NCBI RefSeq assembly: GCF_017814915.1
Contig: NZ_JAGIPZ010000005.1
Span: 186,001 to 250,000 of the forward strand
DNA from: Herbaspirillum sp. LeCh32-8
GTDB taxonomy: Bacteria > Pseudomonadota > Gammaproteobacteria > Burkholderiales > Burkholderiaceae_D
Reading direction: 5' to 3'
Length of the DNA stretch: 64,000 bases
The notes beneath the pieces were generated by a model. It was not told the DNA's origin. It searched no databases and worked only from the letters and a program-made list of their open reading frames with translations. Below are positions 30,807 to 38,662 of this stretch, in pieces. The position numbers were made by a program, and so were the translations under genes. Each line of letters opens with the position of its first letter. Positions within the stretch are counted from its first letter, which is position 1.

Positions 30807-31363
30807 GGTCTGCGGCGTATTAGGCAATCTCTGGGCCGTTGCGCGGGTGATCGCTGGCATCCCGCGCAAACAGCTCCTGGTTCTTGCTCGATATCGCGGC
30901 CATTCCGCGCTTCGCCGGGCCGACCTGCACGATGTGCCTGCCGGGACGAAGGGCGTCAGTCGATCCTCCGCCCTGTACCAGCCTGCGGGTCGCCGCGTTC
31001 CATCCAAGGTCTGTGCGACGGCCCGACAGGCGCGACATATGCGCATCCGCCGGAGCCGGCACGACCCGGAAAACCTGTAAAAGTTACGTAACTAAGACTG
31101 TACTTCGGAGGTATTGCCAACTACTTTGCTTATTCGACTTGCGTCATTCAGGCTGGACATATTGGGAAAGAAAATCCGGCGGCCCCTGTGCCGAACCGGT
31201 TTCGCGTCCAAATCCTCATGGGATGGGAATGTGCTCCGTCAGTACTTTCCGCGTGCGCCGTCATCCCCTGACAGCAGCCACCGTGGCCGTTTTGCGGCCG
31301 GCGCCATGGTACACAACGATGCGTCCGGCGCGCTCGCGGTGTCTCGCAGCGGACACAATACTT

Positions 31364-31395
31364 AAAAATTTGCCAATGACAATATGGCAATTTTT
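31364..31395. repeat. AT-rich inverted repeat
   Basis: AAAAATTTGCCA (31364-31375) pairs with TGGCAATTTTT (31385-31395) apart from one extra T, around a nine-base loop. It could be a regulator site or a weak bidirectional terminator; no gene ends nearby. Confidence 0.5.
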
Positions 31396-31663
31396 CGAAA
31401 GTGGACTATAAAGATAAAAAAGGCTGGCGCATCCGAAAAATCGTCGTCAGGCACTCCTGCATCCGTACCCGCCTCACCATCGGATTACGTACTTCAGGTG
31501 ACCTGATGACCTGACATCTTCGCATGCGTTCGACGCTTCGAAAAGCGCTTTCAGCTTCAACCGCCACCGCACCGGAGACCACGCATGGCGCATTTCCATT
31601 CCGCCGAAAACCGGCTTCGCCACGGCCCGGAGTGCTTGTACAGACGCCGCCGAAGGCGTCAGA

Positions 31664-31730
31664 TTGGGGCAATTTCAGGCCAGTGATTATAAATCACGTT
31701 TGCGGCGTAACTCATCCCAGAGGCAAACGT
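31664..31730 (+). promoter_or_regulatory. Promoter and palindromic operator of the XRE-like gene
   Basis: -35 TTGGGG (31664-31669) and -10 TTATAA (31687-31692), spaced by 17 bp. A perfect palindrome, GTGATT-ATA-AATCAC (31683-31697), covers the -10. A second inverted repeat, ACGTTTGC (31696-31703) / GCAAACGT (31723-31730), lies where transcription would start. This arrangement fits autorepression by the regulator encoded 36 bp downstream. Confidence 0.6.
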
Positions 31731-31766
31731 ACCCCTGTAAGCTCGACCTCAAAGTAACTTCGGATC

Positions 31767-32219
31767 ATGGAAACCGCCAATCAAAAATTCGCCAAGCGCT
31801 TGCGCGCTTCGATGGAAAAAGCCGGATACGAACCCAAGCCCGCCGTTCTGGAAAGGGAATTCAATCTGCGTTACTGGGGCAAGCCGATGACCCTGCACGG
31901 GGTGAGACGCTGGCTGCTCGGTGAATCAATGCCTAAGCAGGACAAGTTGGAGACCCTGGCCGAATGGCTCATCGTCACCCCCCAGCACCTGCGCTTCGGC
32001 GAAGAGATCGGCAAGCGCATCGACAAGCGCAAAGCCCGCTGGGAAGAGGCTATCGGCTATCGCGAGCGTGAAGCCTTCGAGGCCTTCATCAACCTGCCGG
32101 CCCCGCAGCGCAAGATCGTCAAGGAGGTGATCTTCGCGTTCTCGCAGATAGCGATCAGCGCCCCGGACAAAGGGGCGGCGTCGGTGAAATCGGGTACCCG
32201 GCGTCGCACCAGAAGTTGA
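31767..32219 (+). CDS. Small XRE-like helix-turn-helix regulator
   Basis: 150-residue protein with a predicted N-terminal helix-turn-helix of lambda-repressor (XRE) type spanning about residues 4-70: FAKRLRASMEKAGY, then a region ending LHGVRRWLLGESMPKQ, then LETLAEWLIVTP. The middle is charged and helical (GKRIDKRKARWEEAIGYRERE) and the tail is basic. I do not recognise a named homologue; proteins with this YWGKP...VRRWL pattern are usually annotated only as transcriptional regulators. Operator-like palindromes directly upstream suggest it represses itself. Its other targets are unknown. Confidence 0.72.
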   Translation: METANQKFAKRLRASMEKAGYEPKPAVLEREFNLRYWGKPMTLHGVRRWLLGESMPKQDKLETLAEWLIVTPQHLRFGEEIGKRIDKRKARWEEAIGYREREAFEAFINLPAPQRKIVKEVIFAFSQIAISAPDKGAASVKSGTRRRTRS

Positions 32220-32409
32220 CCGCAAGGTCTCCCGAAGACGCCTCACCGTCCCTCCGAATCAGATCCCGCCCCCCTCAGGGATCGCTTCAATTCTCCCCTT
32301 CCGCCTCGCCGCACCGCCGGCATTTCTTTTCTCTTTTTTCGCAAACGCACTGCCGTGCCATTCTGTCACGTCCGTCAGATTCCCATTGAACGGGAAGGCT
32401 TGTGGTAAA

Positions 32410-33414
32410 TCACCCACGCCGCCTGATCGCCGCCGCAACGTTGACGCAATGATCGACTTGCTCGGCAATAGCCTCCGGCACCGGGCGTCGACCATCCAGC
32501 ACCTCGGCGATCCAGGCGGCGGTGGTGGCGGCGTCGCGCCCTTCGGGCAAATCGGGCAAGTCCTCGGCCACGCTCTGCTTTTCCACCAGCTCGGTCCTGA
32601 CGCCGGCACTGAACCATTCAATGCGCTGCGCGCGGCGCGCATTAGCCACGGTCTCGCCCTCGGTGCCGCGCATCAGGAAGGCGTCGCCGCGCTCATGCGG
32701 CGCCGCCTGGCCGAAATAGGCGCCCAGCATGTCCAGATATTCGGGATGCGTGTAGGAAGTCAGCCGCAGCGCCGGCGAGGCGAAGGGCTGCATGATCTTC
32801 ACCAGCGTGTGCGTCGAATTGCGCACGCCAAGAATGGCGCGCATTCCCAGAAGGCGGGAAATCTGCGGCGCCAGCACCTGGATGGGAATGAAGGCTGGCT
32901 GGCCGGCTGCCATCAGCGCCTGCGCCTCTTCACCGCTGGCCGCATGGGCCAAGCCCAGCGCACTGAAGATCTCGGCGCTGGTCACGCGCTGCGGATCGCG
33001 GGTGACGCCATGCATCAGCACCGGCACGCCGCGGCGCACCAGCAGCATGCACAAGAGCGGCGTCAGGTTGGCCATCTTGCGCGAACCGTTGTAGCTGGGC
33101 AGCACCACCGGCGCGTAGGCGCCTACGGGAGCGACGATGGGCGTGAACGAGGCCTCGGCGGCATCGAGGAAGCCGGCGATCTCCTCCACCGCTTCACCCT
33201 TGATGCGCATGGCCAGCAGGATGGCGCCGAGTTCAAGATCGGACACCCGGCCGTCGAGCATGGCCGCATACATCAGGCGCGCATCCTCGCGCGACAGGCT
33301 GCGCGCGCCATCCTTGCCGCGGCCGATTTCCTTGATGAAACGGGCGGCGGCGAAGGCGTCGGACATCGGCGCGACGGCCGGGCTCGGGGAATGGGAAACG
33401 GGTTGGTTTTGCAT
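32410..33414 (-). CDS. ybiB: YbiB/TrpD2-family DNA-binding protein
   Basis: Protein of 334 residues with the fold of anthranilate phosphoribosyltransferase (TrpD) but belonging to the TrpD2/YbiB branch. E. coli YbiB is a LexA-controlled nucleic-acid-binding protein without TrpD activity. Visible are the N-terminal helical domain (SREDARLMYAAMLDGRVSDLELGAILLAMRIKGE) and the catalytic-like domain with PSYNGSRKMANLTPLL and VLMHGVTRDPQRV in place of the glycine-rich PRPP loop. No other tryptophan gene is nearby. The start is at ATG 33414; another Met at residue 17 is possible. It is divergent from tsaD. Confidence 0.85.
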   Translation of the reverse strand: MQNQPVSHSPSPAVAPMSDAFAAARFIKEIGRGKDGARSLSREDARLMYAAMLDGRVSDLELGAILLAMRIKGEAVEEIAGFLDAAEASFTPIVAPVGAYAPVVLPSYNGSRKMANLTPLLCMLLVRRGVPVLMHGVTRDPQRVTSAEIFSALGLAHAASGEEAQALMAAGQPAFIPIQVLAPQISRLLGMRAILGVRNSTHTLVKIMQPFASPALRLTSYTHPEYLDMLGAYFGQAAPHERGDAFLMRGTEGETVANARRAQRIEWFSAGVRTELVEKQSVAEDLPDLPEGRDAATTAAWIAEVLDGRRPVPEAIAEQVDHCVNVAAAIRRRG

Positions 33415-33546
33415 GGCCGAAGGGTACACCAAAACCGCGCCCGGCCGCAGCCGCCGGGCTTTCCATTACAATAGCGCCTTGCCCCATTCTTCCGGCGGCC
33501 CGGCCCACGCACTTGTGGGCGCCTCCTGCATCCCCATATTGCATCC

Positions 33547-34584
33547 ATGATTGTTCTCGGCGTCGAATCCTCCTGTGACGAAACCGGCCTCGCTCTGTAC
33601 GACACCGAGCGCGGCCTCTTGGCGCATGCGCTGCATTCGCAGATCGCCATGCACCAGGAATACGGCGGCGTGGTGCCCGAGCTGGCCTCGCGCGACCACA
33701 TCCGTCGCGCCATTCCGCTCCTGAAACAGACGCTGGCCGACGCCCACATTGCCGCGCGCGACATCGACGCCATCGCCTACACCCAAGGACCGGGCCTGGC
33801 CGGCGCACTGCTGGTTGGCGCGTCGGTGGCCTGCGGCCTGGGCCTGGCGCTGGACAAGCCGATGCTGGGCATCCACCACCTGGAAGGCCATCTGCTGTCG
33901 CCGCTGCTGGCCAGCAAGCCGCCGCAGTTCCCCTTCGTCGCTCTGCTTGTATCGGGCGGGCACACCCAGTTGATGCGGGTGGACGGCGTGGGCCAATACG
34001 CCTTGCTGGGCGAGACCCTGGACGACGCCGCCGGCGAAGCCTTCGACAAGTCGGCCAAGCTGCTCGGCCTGGGCTACCCCGGCGGCCCGGCGATTTCGCG
34101 CATGGCCGAATTCGGCGACCCCGCCGCGTACCAGCTGCCGCGCCCGATGCTGCACTCCAAGAATCTCGACTTCAGCTTCTCCGGCCTGAAGACCGCGGTG
34201 CTGACCGTGGTCAAGCAGCACAGCGCCAACATCTGCGAACAAGACAAGGCCAACATCGCGCGCGGCTTTGTGGACGCCATCGTCGACGTGCTGGTGGCCA
34301 AGTGCATGACGGCGTTGAAGGAAACCAAACTCAAGCGCCTGGTCATCGCCGGCGGCGTCGGCGCCAATGCGCAGCTGCGCGCGGCGCTCAACGCAGCCGC
34401 CGCCAAGCGCCGCTATGAAGTGTTCTATCCCGAGCTGCAGTTCTGCACCGACAACGGCGCCATGATCGCCTTCGCCGGCGCCATGCGCCTGCGCGAACAG
34501 CCCGATGCGGCCAGGAAGGAATACGGCTTCAGCGTGCGTCCACGCTGGCCGCTGGACGAGCTGCGCGCACCGCAGGCGGCTTGA
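33547..34584 (+). CDS. tsaD: tRNA threonylcarbamoyladenosine synthase subunit TsaD
   Basis: Catalytic subunit that transfers threonylcarbamoyl from threonylcarbamoyl-AMP to A37 of ANN-decoding tRNAs, working with TsaB and TsaE; 345 residues. ASKHA-fold signatures are [12 protein letters not shown] at the N-terminus, the metal-binding H111 and H115 in [28 protein letters not shown] and the late CTDNGAMIA. In E. coli tsaD neighbours rpsU; here it is 22 kb away, near ybiB and plsY. tsaE is also in this window at 49.1 kb. A shared terminator with plsY follows. Confidence 0.97.
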   Translation: MIVLGVESSCDETGLALYDTERGLLAHALHSQIAMHQEYGGVVPELASRDHIRRAIPLLKQTLADAHIAARDIDAIAYTQGPGLAGALLVGASVACGLGLALDKPMLGIHHLEGHLLSPLLASKPPQFPFVALLVSGGHTQLMRVDGVGQYALLGETLDDAAGEAFDKSAKLLGLGYPGGPAISRMAEFGDPAAYQLPRPMLHSKNLDFSFSGLKTAVLTVVKQHSANICEQDKANIARGFVDAIVDVLVAKCMTALKETKLKRLVIAGGVGANAQLRAALNAAAAKRRYEVFYPELQFCTDNGAMIAFAGAMRLREQPDAARKEYGFSVRPRWPLDELRAPQAA

Positions 34585-34603
34585 CGTCGAAGCACTGGAA
34601 AAT

Positions 34604-34634
34604 AAAAAAGGCCGCACGTTGCGGCCTTTTTTTT
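34604..34634. terminator. Bidirectional terminator tsaD/plsY
   Basis: Six A, GGCCGC (34610-34615), ACGTT loop, GCGGCC (34621-34626), eight T, between the converging tsaD and plsY genes. Confidence 0.92.
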
Positions 34635-34650
34635 CTGGATGCTGCGCGGC

Positions 34651-34686
34651 TTATTTACCGGCTTACTTTCCTGCTTACTTTCCGGC
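34651..34686 (-). repeat. 12-bp tandem repeat at the 3' end of plsY
   Basis: On the minus strand a 12-base unit ending in TAA is repeated in phase. TAA codons in the plsY frame lie at 34675-34677, 34663-34665 and 34651-34653. In translation the Ala-Gly-Lys ending of PlsY is followed by stop, then twice more by a near copy and another stop. Slippage duplication is the simplest origin. Confidence 0.8.
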
Positions 34687-35292
34687 TTTCTTCTTGTTGC
34701 CGATCTTGCTCTCCTTGCCCGCCAGCAGATTGCCGATGTTCTTGCGATGGCGATAGATCAGCAGCGCCGCCATCACCACCACCGCCAGCAGGATGCCGTC
34801 GGTCGTGCCGAACAGCAGGCCGTAGTAGAACGGCGCGAACACCGATGCCACCAGCGCCGCCAGCGAGGAGTAACGGAAGGCGAAGGCAATCACCAGCCAG
34901 GTGGCCAGCGTGGCCAGGCCCAGCCATACGTCCAACGCCAGCAGGATGCCCAATGCAGTGGCCACGCCCTTGCCGCCGACGAAGCGGAAGAACACCGGCC
35001 ACAAGTGGCCCAGGAACACGCCCAGCACCACCAGCGCAATGCCGGTGTCGTCCACGCCGAACTGCGGGCCGAACTTCTGCGCCAGCCACACCGCCAGCCA
35101 GCCCTTGAAGCCGTCGCCCAGCAGGGTCAGCGCGGCCGCCTTCTTGTTGCCGCTGCGCAGCACGTTGGTGGCGCCCGGATTCTTGGAGCCGTAGGTGCGC
35201 GGATCGGCCAGGCCGAACAGCTTGGAGACGACCACCGCGAAGGACAGCGAACCGATCAGGTAAGCGGCGACGGCGAAGAGGATGTTGTACAT
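34675..35292 (-). CDS. plsY: Glycerol-3-phosphate acyltransferase PlsY
   Basis: Inner-membrane enzyme that moves an acyl group from acyl-phosphate to glycerol 3-phosphate, the first step of phospholipid synthesis; 205 residues with about five to seven helices. The three family motifs are visible: [12 protein letters not shown] (glycerol-phosphate loop), [11 protein letters not shown], and [21 protein letters not shown]. The tail is lysine-rich. It is the last gene of the minus-strand run ogt-xerD-ybaK-plsY and ends with three in-frame stop codons spaced 12 bases apart. Confidence 0.96.
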   Translation of the reverse strand: MYNILFAVAAYLIGSLSFAVVVSKLFGLADPRTYGSKNPGATNVLRSGNKKAAALTLLGDGFKGWLAVWLAQKFGPQFGVDDTGIALVVLGVFLGHLWPVFFRFVGGKGVATALGILLALDVWLGLATLATWLVIAFAFRYSSLAALVASVFAPFYYGLLFGTTDGILLAVVVMAALLIYRHRKNIGNLLAGKESKIGNKKKAGK

Positions 35293-35340
35293 GGATGAGG
35301 GTCTTTCTTCTGTGGCTTTTATCGTTATCGGGTTGTGGCG

Positions 35341-35841
35341 TCAGCTCTGCTCTTGCAACGCGCATTGCACCGCCTTGGCCGGCAGCACCGTGAGGATAAC
35401 CTGCGGATCGATGCCCACCAGGAAACCGCGGCGGCCGCCGTTGATGTAGATCCTGGCGAGCTCGAGGATGGTCGACTCCACATACACCGGCATCGCCTTG
35501 CGGGTGCCGAACGGCGAGGTGCCGCCGATCAGGAAACCGGAGTGGCGGTTGGCCACCTCCGGCTTGCACGGCTCGACCGATTTGCAGCCGATCTGGCGCG
35601 CCAGGTTCTTGGTGGAGACCTTGCAGTCGCCGTGCATCAGCACCAGCATGGGCTTGGCCGCCTCGTCCTGCATCACCAGCGTCTTCACCACCGCGTGCTC
35701 GTCCACGCCCAGCTCGCGCGAGGACACCGAGGTGCCGCCGTGCTCCTCATAGTCGTAGGGATGCTCGGTGAAGGCCACGCCCTGCTTGCGCAGGAACTGG
35801 GTGGCGGGAGTTTCGGAAATGTGTTCTTTCTTGGAGCTCAT
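35341..35841 (-). CDS. ybaK: Cys-tRNA(Pro)/Cys-tRNA(Cys) deacylase YbaK
   Basis: Trans-editing factor of 166 residues that hydrolyses mischarged aminoacyl-tRNA. It has the YbaK fold with HPYDYEEHGG, the VVKTLVMQDEA strand holding the invariant lysine, and the GGTSPFGTRKAMPVYVES signature loop. The start is at ATG 35841 (MSSKKEHISETPATQFL); 19 upstream codons in frame look unrelated. It is same-strand with xerD upstream and plsY downstream (48-bp gap). Confidence 0.93.
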   Translation of the reverse strand: MSSKKEHISETPATQFLRKQGVAFTEHPYDYEEHGGTSVSSRELGVDEHAVVKTLVMQDEAAKPMLVLMHGDCKVSTKNLARQIGCKSVEPCKPEVANRHSGFLIGGTSPFGTRKAMPVYVESTILELARIYINGGRRGFLVGIDPQVILTVLPAKAVQCALQEQS

Positions 35842-35952
35842 GGAATTCGCTGTTCTCCGGCGCCAGGGACGCCGCCATGGGCGCACATTATGCCGCAAGT
35901 CCGGGGCCTTGCGAGCGCGCGCTGCAGCAATGCCGCGACATCGGCAACGTGC

Positions 35953-36876
35953 TTATCCGCGCGGATGATGCTGCGCATGCAACTGTTTCAGGCGCTCGCG
36001 CGCCACGTGAGTGTAGATCTGGGTGGTAGAGATGTCGGCGTGGCCCAGCAGCAGCTGCACCACGCGCAGGTCGGCGCCATGGTTGAGCAGGTGGGTGGCG
36101 AACGCGTGGCGCAGCGTGTGCGGCGACAGGCGCGCGGTTACCCCGGCAGCGAACGCGTACTTCTTGACCAGGGTCCAGAACATCTGGCGCGTCATCGGTC
36201 CGCCGCGCGCGGTGACGAACAGCGCGTCATCCATCTGCCCCTGCAGGATCTGCCCCCGGCCCTCTGCCAGGTAGCGCGCAATCCACGAACCGGCCTCCTC
36301 GCCGAAGGGCACCAGGCGCGTCTTGTTGCCTTTGCCCGTCACGCGCAGCACGCCCTCGTTCATGCCGACCTCGATGCTCTTGATCAGCACCAGCTCCGAC
36401 ACCCGCAGGCCGCTGGCATACATCAGCTCGATCATGGCGCGGTCGCGCAGGCCCAGCGGGGTGGACACATCGGGCGCGGCCAGCAGCGCCTCGACCTGCC
36501 CCTCCGACAAGGTCTTGGGAAACCGCTGCGGCTGCTTGGCCGAACGCAGCTTCAGGCAAGGATCGGCAGCCACCCGGTTCTGGCGCAGCGCCAGCTGGAA
36601 GAAGCGCTTCAACACCGCCAGCCGACGGTTGGACGAGCTGGGCTTGGTGTCGGCGTGGCGGGCAGCGAAATAGGCGTTGAGGTCATCGGCCTGGGTGGCG
36701 TAGAGCGACTTGGCGCGCTCCTGATGCAGCCAGTGCGCGTACAGCGTCATGTCGCGCCGATAGGCGTCCAGCGTGTTCTTGGAAAGGCCGTCTTCCAGCC
36801 ACAGGCTGTCGCAGAATTCGTCGATGGCGTCGCGGCTCTGCGGCGGCGCCTCGATCTTTGGTGTGGTGCGTCCCAT
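35953..36876 (-). CDS. xerD: Site-specific tyrosine recombinase XerD
   Basis: Chromosome-dimer resolution recombinase acting with XerC at dif; 307 residues. The N-terminal SAM-like core-binding domain (15-105) begins IDEFCDSLWLEDGLS. Catalytic residues of the C-terminal domain are R158 (SGLRVSEL), K182, H253 and R256 (HTLRHAFATH), H279 (GHADIST) and the tyrosine nucleophile Y288 (IYTHV). All are present, and the length and context are those of housekeeping XerD, not of a phage integrase. It begins five bases after the ogt stop, so the two are probably co-transcribed. Confidence 0.94.
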   Translation of the reverse strand: MGRTTPKIEAPPQSRDAIDEFCDSLWLEDGLSKNTLDAYRRDMTLYAHWLHQERAKSLYATQADDLNAYFAARHADTKPSSSNRRLAVLKRFFQLALRQNRVAADPCLKLRSAKQPQRFPKTLSEGQVEALLAAPDVSTPLGLRDRAMIELMYASGLRVSELVLIKSIEVGMNEGVLRVTGKGNKTRLVPFGEEAGSWIARYLAEGRGQILQGQMDDALFVTARGGPMTRQMFWTLVKKYAFAAGVTARLSPHTLRHAFATHLLNHGADLRVVQLLLGHADISTTQIYTHVARERLKQLHAQHHPRG

Positions 36877-36881
36877 CGGCG

Positions 36882-37427
36882 TCAGTAACCTTCCACGCCT
36901 TCGTGTCGGAGCAGCCAGCGCTTGACGTCGAGATAGAAACCGTCAATGTCGTCATGGTGCGAAAAGCCTCCCAGTCCACCGGCGGCAGTGACGCGGTGAC
37001 AGGGGCTGGCCAGCGCGAACCAGTTGGCGCCGCAGGCCTGGCCGACCGCGCGCGGCGCCGACTTGATGCGGCGCGCGATGTCGCCGTAGGTCAGCACCTG
37101 GCCGCTGGGGATCTCGGCAATCGCGGCCCACACGCGCTTCTGGAAGTCGCTGCCGACATCGGCCAGCGGCAGCTTGAAGCGGAACTGCGGATCCTTCATG
37201 TAGCGCCCGATCTGCTTGACGGCCTTGGCCGCGGCGGCATCGGCGGCGTCCTTCTCGGCGTAGTGCTTGGGCAGGTAGACCATCTCCACGATCACGCCGG
37301 CCTGGGTGCGAATGCCCATGCCGCCGAAGGGCGTGTGCACCACGGCGGAAAAGATCGCGGCCAACTGGGAAGCCGGAGGCGCAGCAGGGAGCGTGGCAGG
37401 AGTCGGGACGGAAACGGATTTCTTCAT
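36882..37427 (-). CDS. ogt: Methylated-DNA-protein-cysteine methyltransferase
   Basis: Suicide repair protein taking the methyl from O6-methylguanine onto a cysteine; 181 residues. The C-terminal domain holds FQKRVWAAIAEIPSGQVLTYGDIARRI (DNA-binding helix) and the active site SPCHRV with Cys143. The usual Asn of NPIPIIVPCHRV-type motifs is seen as N135. Residues 1-30 are a Pro/Ala-rich tail beyond the family. It is a stand-alone Ogt rather than Ada, since no Ada N-domain or AraC domain is present. It is the first gene of the minus-strand run to plsY. Confidence 0.92.
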   Translation of the reverse strand: MKKSVSVPTPATLPAAPPASQLAAIFSAVVHTPFGGMGIRTQAGVIVEMVYLPKHYAEKDAADAAAAKAVKQIGRYMKDPQFRFKLPLADVGSDFQKRVWAAIAEIPSGQVLTYGDIARRIKSAPRAVGQACGANWFALASPCHRVTAAGGLGGFSHHDDIDGFYLDVKRWLLRHEGVEGY

Positions 37428-37520
37428 GAAGGCATGCTCAAGGCGATTGCGCTATTTTAAGCAATTCCGGGTGGCGCTTGATACCATCGCCGCTGGCCAA
37501 GAAAAATCAGGAGACCCGCC

Positions 37521-38171
37521 ATGCCCGGCGCCACGCTGCACACCGAACCCGACCACCTGGTCGTCACCGCCGCCACGCTCGAAGCCGGCATGAACTGGGT
37601 TGCCGAGATGATCGGCGTATCGATGGCGCCGCGCATCGGCGGCGAACACCTTCGCCTGGGCACGCACAACGCCCTGATGTCGCTGGGCCCGGGGTTTTAC
37701 CTGGAGGTCATCGCCGTCAATCCAGCGGCGCCCAGGCCATCCCGCGCGCGCTGGTTCGGCATGGATGCGCTGGCGCCGGACGCGCCGCCGCGGGTGGCAC
37801 ACTGGGTCGCTCGCACCGGCGACATCCACGCCGCCGCGCAAGCCGCGACGATCAATCCCGGCATCGTCGAAGAGATGAGTCGCGGCAGCCTGCAATGGCT
37901 GATCACCATCGCCGCCGACGGTGCCCTGCCTTGCGACGGCGCGATGCCTTCGCTGATCCAGTGGCAAAGCGAACCGCATCCGGCCGCCGCCCTGCCCGAC
38001 CTCGGCTGCCGCTTGGTGCAACTGAACGTGGTGCATCCGCAAGCGCCAGCCATCCGGGCATCGCTGCACGCCATCGGCCTGCAGGAGGAGCGCCTGATCT
38101 TGCGCGACGCCGCTGCGCCGAAAATAACGGCGAGCATCATGACCCCGCAGGGGCTGAAGACATTGGGCTGA
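37521..38171 (+). CDS. VOC (glyoxalase-like) superfamily protein
   Basis: 216-residue protein resembling the glyoxalase-like domain group: PDHLVVTAATLEAGMNWVAEMIG at the start, LGTHNALMSLGPGFYLEVIAV, and a C-terminal half LPDLGCRLVQLNVVHP. These make two beta-alpha-beta-beta-beta modules. His12 and a glutamate in YLEVIAV could be metal ligands. The substrate is unknown. AGGAG precedes the ATG by seven bases. It is divergent from ogt with no functional link visible. Confidence 0.82.
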   Translation: MPGATLHTEPDHLVVTAATLEAGMNWVAEMIGVSMAPRIGGEHLRLGTHNALMSLGPGFYLEVIAVNPAAPRPSRARWFGMDALAPDAPPRVAHWVARTGDIHAAAQAATINPGIVEEMSRGSLQWLITIAADGALPCDGAMPSLIQWQSEPHPAAALPDLGCRLVQLNVVHPQAPAIRASLHAIGLQEERLILRDAAAPKITASIMTPQGLKTLG

Positions 38172-38233
38172 AGGTCGCGACGGAGATGACGCGTCGAAAT
38201 ACGCGCCAACAGAAATACGCACAGCAAAAGAAA

Positions 38234-38256
38234 AAGGCGCATCAACGATGCGCCTT
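38234..38256 (-). terminator. Terminator on the minus strand
   Basis: Perfect stem AAGGCGCATC (38234-38243) / GATGCGCCTT (38247-38256) with a three-base loop. The minus strand continues with TTTTTCTTTT. It lies 407 bp beyond the dctM stop. Confidence 0.8.
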
Positions 38257-38270
38257 CAAAAAACTCCTTA

Positions 38271-38338
38271 TGCATTCCCGGCTGTTAGAACAGCTCAATC
38301 GAATGCACGTCTCCTCAGTTTCCTCGGTATCGATACCG
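38271..38338. repeat. Nested hairpin and adjacent 14-bp palindrome
   Basis: TGCATTC (38271-38277) pairs with GAATGCA (38301-38307), and inside it GCTGTT (38281-38286) pairs with AACAGC (38289-38294). Seventeen bases on lies CGGTATCGATACCG (38325-38338), a perfect palindrome with a central CG as in LacI-type operators. Confidence 0.65.
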
Positions 38339-38527
38339 TTTGTTATGCACCACCCGCTTTGTATTCGGTGAACCTTGCGCCGTCATTCCGATGTGTCGGA
38401 ACAGCTTGCCGCAAGGCGTGTACATCAACAACTCAAAACATCAACAAAGACTGCCAAATTCGATCTGCTGGGGCGGCGAATTGCTGCTTGCCGTTTCAGC
38501 GAAGCCCGCACTTTAACAGTACTCGCT

Positions 38528-38548
38528 GTGCTTTCAAAGCACTTTTTT
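38528..38548 (+). terminator. Terminator-like hairpin on the plus strand
   Basis: GTGCTTT (38528-38534), C, AAAGCAC (38536-38542) then six T. The loop would open to more than one base in RNA. The nearest plus-strand gene ends 357 bp earlier, so it may end a separate short transcript. Confidence 0.55.
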
Positions 38549-38662
38549 GAGGCAAAACGAACATACTTTTTAGCAACTCAACTGACATCTGACCAAGCCG
38601 GAAACGCCGCGTGCGGCGCCTCCGATTTGTCATACAAATTTCAGCCGCGCCACGGTTGGATC

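Larger units (their letters stand above)
30807..31766. other. Long gap without a convincing gene
   Basis: About 960 bp between the divergent GGDEF-EAL and XRE genes. Open frames exist on both strands but none has family-like composition or a good start. GC falls in several places (31090-31150, 31360-31440, 31680-31760). Visible elements are an AT-rich inverted repeat at 31364-31395 and the promoter/operator at 31664-31730. The region may hold long leaders, a decayed gene or an unrecognised RNA. Confidence 0.5.
38172..38662. other. Structured intergenic region after the VOC gene and dctM
   Basis: 490 bp without a convincing gene, but with at least five inverted repeats, two of them terminator-like in opposite directions (38234-38256 minus, 38528-38548 plus). 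A short GC stem, CGCCGC-GT-GCGGCG (38605-38618), lies 45 bp after the dctM stop and may be the weak end of that operon. The density of structure suggests one or two small RNAs or a long 3' UTR. Confidence 0.5.

Noticed and set aside
32410-33414. Tryptophan biosynthesis TrpD
   Set aside because: The glycine-rich PRPP loop of TrpD is replaced and no trp genes are adjacent; it fits the YbiB/TrpD2 branch.
35953-36876. Phage or island integrase
   Set aside because: Length, sequence and placement in a housekeeping run match XerD; no attachment site or phage genes are nearby.
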